Source: Clonostachys chloroleuca
Lineage: Eukaryota; Ascomycota; Sordariomycetes; Hypocreales; Bionectriaceae
Assembly: GCA_037952775.1 (NCBI GenBank)
Contig: JBANAY010000004.1
Coordinates: 1,674,001 to 1,738,000, forward strand
Reading direction: 5' to 3'
Length of the DNA stretch: 64,000 bases
The notes beneath the pieces are model-generated. The model did no database searches. It had not been told where the DNA came from and was given only the letters and a program-made list of their open reading frames with translations. How positions within the stretch are numbered: the stretch's first letter is position 1; every line of letters begins with the position of its first letter. The position numbers and the translations under genes are program-made. Positions 57,373 to 64,000 of this stretch are shown one piece after another.

Positions 57373-59336
57373 GGCTTATTTATTGCTCGTGACTGGCAAT
57401 CGAAGATTTATTATCAGCAAATATATCATGAAATTGCGCTGCAAACCTACAAATCCAGTCTTGGCTGGACCTAAAACTACCCGTAGGGTAGGTAACCGCG
57501 AAAGTGACCAGGTCATGGACAAATTGCAAGCTTATATGGCCGAGTTCGAGCGATTGGGATATTTGGCTTTAGAGATAGGTTTCAAATGAACCAAGCGAAA
57601 GCTGAGCTGACCCCCAAATTACTGATCAAGTCACAGTGTGTCGGCCTGGTCATCTTCCAGTCGAGATAAACATTTGACGGTATAGATGTTAAATACCGCT
57701 TCTCAACAACATCCGAGCCATATCCTCTCAATATTCGATTATGACTTGTGTTGAAGCTGAGAAACCAATCCCTCAATCCACGATTGTTATTGATCGAGGA
57801 GGCATCAATTGGTGGTATAGGGTAATCAAGATTACAGGAGACAATCACCCTGCGTCAAACTTGATGCCAAAATAACGCCCGGGAGTAGAAATATCCTCCG
57901 AGATGGTGTGCCGATTGGCTATTGCCCTGAGATGAACAGCCCTCATCTGACGGGCCGAATGACGTTGGGGCGTTGATGCCTAGACTTCCGTTCCTTTCCG
58001 CCATCAAGATTTGGATCGCAATCCTTAAGAAGGCTGGCATCTGAATTTCCGTCGGACCAACAGCGCGCCGGAGCTGTGACACCCTATCGCACGTGGCAGG
58101 TACACAGAAGTACCCGATCGCCCACCCATCTGTTATTCCCCCTATTCTCGTGACAGCAAGTGAGATCACGGACTTGGAATGGCCATCTCTGATGATGTGG
58201 GTGGAGGGCTAGCCGTTGAAATGCCTTGTTTCAGAATTACCTATTAACCGTCAACTTTGAGTTTTTGAGTTTCGAGTTTACAGTCTCTCTAGAACTCTCC
58301 ACGCTCTGGTGCCCGACGAGGGGCGTAGAGACTATCGAGATCGAAAGTTGAGCCATCTTGCGTGGAAACTTCTAGAGTTCAAACCCAGCCATGACGAAAC
58401 GATGGCATAATCATACCCAACCGTGGCAATCGAGATCTAACCCGTGGCACAGAGCAAAATTTGCATCGCTAGGCCCCTCTTGATCGTCCAGGTAGTCGTG
58501 ACAAAATACTGGAAGAGAAGGAAAACAGACGATGGGATATGGATCTTCTCAGCCTTTGGTTGGGGATACTGCTATTAGTGGTGATGGCCTAGGAGCATTT
58601 GCTCCGCGGGCGACCTGCGGATTGCTGAACCAGCCGGACCAGACAAAACCCCCTCAAGTCCTGCAGCCTAACGACACACCGCCAGCGCCGGACGCCAGAC
58701 GACTGCAGGTCCTGGTAAATTTTGGGTTGCGCTTCCGAAGACCAAGGCCAAGTTTCTTCGATTTCTGTTCGGATAATCTTCCGCCCTCACCCTCCCCTCG
58801 AGCTTCTTTGAGGAGAGTAGTGGACCCGACCTGGTATACTGGGGTCTCAGGGTCCTCGAGTCTCTCAAAGGCCCCGACCGTGACCACAGACTGCCTAGGC
58901 CCTACAGAGTAGGAGCCCAACCCCGACTTGCCCGAGTGCTGGGTGAGGATGGAAGGTGACTGCACAGGGATCAGGGGAAAGTTGAGGATATGTAGGCGTT
59001 ATTGATTCGACCTGGCGGCAAGCGCTCATTATTCACCACTAGAGTCGATCACTAGCAAGGCTACGGTTCCCACAAATGACCCGACCAATTGTTAAAAGTA
59101 CCGCTGGTCAGCAGTGACATGTACTGATGATTGTTGAGGTTCATGGTTCGATCGTGGCTGTGAATGTATTCATTTTTGTGGATATGACTCCCTCGCATTG
59201 GCATGACTGGGCCACCTGATCCAATGTTGCAAGATCCGCAGGCCAATGATTCGCTATGATCTCGAACCGCAGATTGACAAGATGGCCTTGATTAACCTCG
59301 CGTTCTGGGAAAGGAAGGGATTTCATCTACCCATGC

Positions 59337-59353
59337 GGGGGGGGGGGGGGGGG
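59337..59353. repeat. Poly(G) tract, 17 bases
   Basis: An unbroken run of 17 G in non-coding sequence. Long G runs are rare in fungal DNA and hard to sequence, so the length is uncertain. Confidence 0.85.
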
Positions 59354-60932
59354 TGACAGAACAGATGAGACACCAAACTCTTAGGTCTTCTTCCCAGCTG
59401 TTTACCGCAGCTAAAAATACTCAGTCTTTATAAAAAAACCTATAGATGTATTTTATAGCCGTTGAATTGTATAATCACAATTTTCTGATTTTATTTACGA
59501 GGGTTTGGGTTAGGAATATATAGGACCAAATATAGAGGCTCTTCCGTTATGGGCGCTTGAGGTACTGGTTTGGTGTCTCATCTGCTTTGTCACCCACTTG
59601 GGGGCACACCCATTGGTATGGTGGGGCATCCCTGCAGCTTGGATGAATTCTGTGATATTCATGCGGGTCTAATGAGCTCTGAGGGCTCTTGGTGGAGTAT
59701 GGCCGACTGGGCGAGAGACGTCCTGCAAGTCAGATTTCAGCGACTTGAGCCAAGCTGTTGAGTAATGGGCTCCATCGAAGGACGAGGAGCACGCCTCTTC
59801 TGGTTGGACAGGACCGAGGCAAAGGTAAGGGTAGGTAGCACAAGAAGACTCGTTGTCCGGGGCTTTTACTTAGCCTTCCGGTGCCCGGGAGCTACTCGCG
59901 GCATAGCGGCTTAGCCCAGCAATCCCTTGCTCGCTGATCGATGCCCTGGGCCTATAACGGGATACGGGAGGAGACTACGTACAAAACTGCCTAGGCATTG
60001 GAGACAATTGTGGCTTGTGAATGAGTTCAAAGTCGCCACCGAGGGTACTGGCGACGTAATATTCGTAGCCTGAGGTCCAATGAGCTTGGCAATAGCTGAA
60101 CAGCTATTCCAAGGCGGACTGACATTGGGCACTTCTGCAGCGGGATGTCCGCCGTCCCAGCCACAAGCCATCCGCATCAACGAAGGTACTGTGGCAAAAA
60201 GAAGCGTTTCGAGAATATTAACCGTTTGCCAAACCGTCGAGTCGGTATTTTGAAAGCAATGCGCCACACACGGATCCGGCCGATAAGCCGAGAGGTGGGG
60301 TCAAAGAGGAGGGGCGACTGAGAGAACGGCCTTGTTAGCTTGCATCATGAGCGTCAGTTGGTTCACCTGTTGGGGGAATGAATGTTGTGCCGTTGCAAGT
60401 GGCTTGGTAATTAGCATCGAGTGATCGGCATCAGCATGTCTCCAGGAATGATTCTGGGATGGCAAAATCGAGGCTGTCATGTGAAAACAGATCTTTTCGT
60501 TTGTCGTCTTTTCTTTTGATGGCCAGCTGCCAGGTACATCCTTGTACCGAGACACCATCCCTCAGCTGCCGTCAACCATCTTGTCCATAGATTCGATGTG
60601 TGGCCCATGCATTGCCATGGAGATCAGGAGAATTTGATGTAGATCGGGCGGATAAATCTAGGAGGCAGCCTCACTGTCATCGCCGTAGTTTGTAATTGGA
60701 GAATGAGCCCCCGTGGCAAGGGAACGCGACAGCAGGTTCCAATTGGGGGGTCTGGAGCGCTCCATGGCCAGCCTTCGATCGCTTCTACAAGGCCAGGGTC
60801 CAGCTATCGCAGGCTCGTCGTCCAACCACGTCTTCCCATGCCTCAAACCGGCTTGGCGAGCAGAAGTAGAAGAAAACCAGACGGAACGAAAAAGAAAAGA
60901 AAGGAACGGCGCCGGGAGCTGTGGGAGGCAGA

Positions 60933-60956
60933 GGGAGAGAGGGAGAGAGGGAGAGA
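60933..60956. repeat. GGGAGAGA tandem repeat (three units)
   Basis: Three 8-bp units within a longer purine-rich stretch. No gene is associated. Confidence 0.85.
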
Positions 60957-62128
60957 GGGGGCAGAAAGAATGGGCCAATTTCGCCATTTAGTGGTCGGAA
61001 CAAAGCAGAGGTCGATGAACTGAGGTCCCAAGGGTCCATCTCAGTACGCTTAGCATCTGCGGAGGTGTGGCTGATGAGCCATCAGATCAGTATGTCGGAG
61101 GAGGAAGAAAGTGTGGGAAAAAGCGGAGCGGGCTCACTGGTCGCGCGCTTCGATTTTGGCAGACGCTGCACCCGTGGGCGGTAGCCTATCACACCGACCA
61201 TGGAGCTTTTGCTCCGAGTACCTGTGGCTTGAGTGCCCCCAATTCCACCCAGGCCAGACAAATGCTTGCTGGGACAGCTAAGCGGGTGCACAGGATTTAA
61301 TTGTCAAAATGGCTCTTTCCCACTGCCTAGACGTTGCGAACTACTGGATATTACAATGTGTTCTGATCGTTGACGCACCTTGTTGCGCGGTTCTGCTTTT
61401 GTCCCTCGCCCTCCCCTTCGCCCAGGACCCCGGAGCTACCAGTGCCCTACTCGAGGCGATTGCCGACAAGCTACATTGGGAAAGTACTCACCTGTCTGCG
61501 TTCCTGGACCTCTGGCCGGAGCCCTGTGGGTGGTGGCGACCGTTGGCTTAACCGTGGTACCTGCTTCGCTGTATAAGCCAGCCAACTCCACGGACTGGAG
61601 ACAACCTCAACCTGCCAACCCACTCCTTGAATAGTCAGTGCCTTGTTCTTTCCTATAAATTTCCATCTGCCTCATCCCATATTTATACGTTGTGTTCCTT
61701 TTTCGAACCCCCCTGACTATCAGCATCCCCACCCTCCACTTCCATTTTCCATCTTACAATTTTATCTAGATCGACATTCTCTTTCTTCGGAACTCACATC
61801 TTCATGTTGGAATAATCCATATACCATCACCCATGATTCATCGCTACTCTTCGCCCTGCCGTTCGATGATTCGGATTTCTTCAAGCTCACGATAGATGTG
61901 TACGCAGCATACGGCCCAATGCCCAGTGTGCGGGAAGGATTATCTTGTCTATGTTGCTTTCTGTCAAGAATATCACCCCCCACTGCTCTTCTGCCCCATA
62001 GGAACGATTGTGGTCCCCATTGAGATGAGAGAAGGGCAGTGCCCCAGCCCGGTGTGCCCTAACAGCTTGAGAGGCGGCTGCCGTGTCATGTAACATGATA
62101 CAGAGGATGGTCTCTTGGGTCAGCTGCC

Positions 62129-63318
62129 TTAGAGCCGGTGGCCATCCGCAGCGACCTCAACTACCTGGTCAAGGCCCTCGTACTCGGGAACCTCAAAATC
62201 ATATTTTTTTGCAATCATGGGAGAGACAAATCTGTGTTTCTCCATCGTCAGATCCGGTTGAAAAGGTTGGTCAGGAACCAGTTGAGCCTACCTTCCCCCA
62301 ACAAAGTGTCGCCCTGTGAAGTGCTTCACAAGCGGTTTTGGTGCCGTGAGGCTAACGAGAGTCGCAGGCATAAAGTTACTACCTAACCCGGAATTTGGAG
62401 GCCCGTTTTCAATATCCCACGACGAAGGAGCATCAACCGAAGTGACGGGGACCTTTGTGTCCGCGAGGGCTTGGATCACCGCCGGGAATGGCTCCCGAAC
62501 TTCGCCTGAGAAGCTGAACCCTGCCGCTCTTCGTCAACACCTGAAACTCTCCATCGTGGCAAGTTCAGCCTTGCTCACCGAAAATCGCGTCGACAACGTG
62601 GTCCGTGGAATCCAGGGCTGTGTGGAAATCATCTACGAAGGGAACTCTGAGATCCTCAAGTTGCTTGGCAAGACGCTGGGCCCTGTGTTAGTCGTGGTCA
62701 ATGGTTGGAGAGTTGGATTCTGTGGCCGAGGACAAGTAAACGAAACAAGAGGCACACATGCGAACCGTGCCCGGAATTTAGAACCCCTTAATCCTAGACA
62801 GCAAGATATTTTTGACGATAGCATGCTCATACCTGGTACAGTTCATTCTTGCTCCTCTTTGGATAGAAAATCGTTGGCGAGTAACCATAATGAAACAGGT
62901 GTCTGGCGGCGACGAGGCCATCACCCCCTAGACCACACTCAGGACCGCACACACGAGAGGCGACTTCTCAGCATGGGAATTTCACACCCACCGTTATTCC
63001 CAGGGCCACAGGCAACCAGAATCCGAGGACCCTTCTCAAGGGGATGGACCCTGAATACTTGGTGGTGGGGATGTTAGTGCCGGTGACACAACCCTTAGCT
63101 TGATCGAAGACTACCACCTTACCAGCTTGTGAAACTGATAGGCCGGCAAGCTCCATTAACTGGTCGATGGAGAAGGCGCAAGTGCTCATCAGTTCCTGGT
63201 CGAGCGCAGCGGCCGCTTTTGCGCCCAAGGTCTGACATCATAAGATAGGGTCTATCAGCTTCATTCCAGGCAAGTGGAACCGCATTATGGAGTTGGGGTG
63301 GCGTACTTTCAATGCCAT
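62129..63318 (-). CDS. NNR1: NAD(P)H-hydrate epimerase (YjeF N-domain)
   Basis: Seven exons: 63318-63307, 63231-63123, 63057-62992, 62927-62833, 62675-62579, 62520-62292 and 62231-62129, giving 236 aa (yeast homologue about 246). The enzyme interconverts R and S forms of damaged, hydrated NAD(P)H so that the partner dehydratase can repair it; relatives are mitochondrial and cytosolic. The first exon is only four codons (MALK). Family motifs are [50 protein letters not shown] (the nucleotide-binding loop, split by an intron), [25 protein letters not shown], the conserved Asp in [11 protein letters not shown], and [12 protein letters not shown] at the end. All six introns have GT..AG ends and keep frame. 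Intron 4 is the longest (about 157 bp). Confidence 0.93.
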
Positions 63319-63650
63319 GATGTGAATAGCTTATTTTAGACGCAAAAATGAGGCGTGGGAATGGGAAAGAGCAAAAGTTGGCATGTAAAGCGAAGGAATT
63401 GGGTCGTGTACATGAGGGCGGGTGGGAATTGAATGACATTGACATCATTGGTTTGAAGTGATTGGTTGAATTGAAACAATCCCGGACCGGGTGGGGCAGA
63501 AGGGCCACAATTGAGAGCGTTGACGGACAAAAGCTAATCCGCCGAGAAAATTCCGTGAAACCACCCACCCCCATAACCTACTCTTGAAGCATCACCACCC
63601 ATCTGTACCGCCAGCTTGGGAAGCACCTAGACGCAAAAATCTATCAAATC
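63319..63650. promoter_or_regulatory. Divergent promoter of NNR1 and bS16m with two CCAAT boxes
   Basis: 332 bp separate the two start codons. ATTGG (CCAAT on the minus strand) occurs at 63447 and 63461, 14 bp apart. The HAP/CBC complex binds CCAAT in fungi and controls many mitochondrial genes, which fits a shared promoter for two metabolism and mitochondria genes; the functional claim is inferred. Confidence 0.45.
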
Positions 63651-64000
63651 ATGGTGGTCAAGATCCGCCTCGCCCGATTTGGGCGCCGAAATTCCCCATT
63701 CTACAACATCGTTGTCGCACACGCCCGGTACGCACCTTCCTGATGCTTTGGACGCCCCAATCGCCGACCTTTGGCTGACATAGTTTGCTTCCGATCCTGC
63801 AGAACGGCACGAAATTCGAAACCCATTGAGGTCATTGGCACCTATGACCCCATCCCCAAGGCGGACCCTTACGGCAACCCGAAAAAACTTCACAAGGACA
63901 TCAACCTCGACATTGATCGTGCCCGGTACTGGGTCGGTGTCGGCGCCCAACCCACAGACACCGCCTGGAGGATATTGAGCATGGCGAAGGTCCTGCCAAA
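63651..64000 (+). CDS. MRPS16: Mitochondrial ribosomal protein bS16m (partial, runs off the window)
   Basis: Exon 1 (63651-63727) and exon 2 (from 63803 to the window edge), with a 75-bp intron splitting an Arg codon, encode the start of a bS16 ribosomal protein. Signatures are [37 protein letters not shown] and [18 protein letters not shown], ending in the [10 protein letters not shown] region. bS16 binds 16S-type rRNA in the body of the small subunit. The presence of the bacterial-type S16 in a nuclear fungal genome implies the mitochondrial ribosome. The C-terminus is missing because the window ends. Confidence 0.93.

Larger units (their letters stand above)
51931..62128. other. Ten-kb gene-poor region
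   Basis: No conserved gene was recognised in about 10.2 kb, the longest such stretch in the window. Frames up to 280 codons (52908-53750) occur but have unbiased composition and no motifs. The region holds a 17-base G run, a GGGAGAGA repeat, a possible gene relic at 56818-57372, and two diverged copies of a ~30-bp word at 58592 and 61205. The stretch 61620-61800 is pyrimidine-rich and promoter-like but leads into no clear ORF. Intron-rich or degraded genes may be hidden. Confidence 0.5.

Noticed and set aside
58370..58400. A GAGTTCAAACCCAGC word like a tRNA B box
   Set aside because: No A box or anticodon stem at the proper distance.
62316..63077. A 253-codon plus-strand frame
   Set aside because: It is antisense to the exons and introns of the NAD(P)HX epimerase, whose motifs on the minus strand are unambiguous.

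Overview
This window is nuclear DNA from a filamentous ascomycete (Pezizomycotina; the lipoyl synthase, EF-3 and splice style read most like Sordariomycetes, but that rank is inference). The evidence is short GT..AG introns (about 50-95 bp, two near or above 160 bp), fungus-only genes (elongation factor 3, a fungal GT2 glycosyltransferase, GH16 and GH55 glucanases, a ferric-reductase-family flavocytochrome) and eukaryotic gene spacing with no operons. I rebuilt 20 protein genes, most by joining exons across introns. One of them, the 7-exon NAD(P)HX epimerase at 62.1-63.3 kb, has a first exon of only four codons.

Layout. 2.9-4.4 kb: membrane-anchored GH16 glucanase. 8.6-11.6 kb: GT2 hyphal-growth glycosyltransferase. 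12.5-15.8 kb (-): EF-3. 16.7-18.6 kb (-): DHHC palmitoyltransferase. 20.1-20.6 kb: small mitochondrial membrane protein of unknown function. 21.1-22.5 kb (-): phosphoserine phosphatase. 24.8-25.7 kb: PAPS reductase. 26.4-27.4 kb: TYW3. 27.6-28.3 kb (-): MICOS subunit Mic19. 32.9-34.8 kb: ferric-reductase-like protein. 35.3-37.1 kb (-): uroporphyrinogen III methyltransferase (Met1). 37.9-40.4 kb (-): Rsm22. 40.9-41.8 kb (-): membrane-tailed thioredoxin, divergent from a SPOUT RNA methyltransferase (42.0-43.2 kb). 43.4-46.0 kb (-): GH55 exo-glucanase. 46.7-48.0 kb (-): lipoyl synthase. 48.6-49.3 kb (-): SAM methyltransferase, divergent from a Tse2-like ADP-ribosyltransferase toxin-family gene (49.8-50.5 kb). 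51.6-51.9 kb (-): probable GPI-anchored protein. 51.9-62.1 kb: gene-poor tract. 62.1-63.3 kb (-): NAD(P)HX epimerase, divergent from mitochondrial ribosomal protein bS16m, which runs off the window.

Themes. Several products serve mitochondria (Mic19, Rsm22, bS16m, lipoyl synthase, the small membrane protein). PAPS reductase and Met1 both serve sulfate assimilation (Met1 makes the siroheme precursor for sulfite reductase). GH16, GH55 and GT2 act on cell wall or surface glycans.

The most important technical observation is that four well-conserved genes (EF-3, phosphoserine phosphatase, GH55, lipoyl synthase), and probably the N-terminus of the DHHC gene, each need exactly one additional base to read through, mostly in or beside a G/C homopolymer. 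Systematic homopolymer under-calling is the simplest explanation, with real frameshifts or pseudogenes less likely. The most interesting biological item is the fungal Tse2-like toxin-family gene beside the gene-poor tract. No rRNA, tRNA, CRISPR or intact transposon was recognised.
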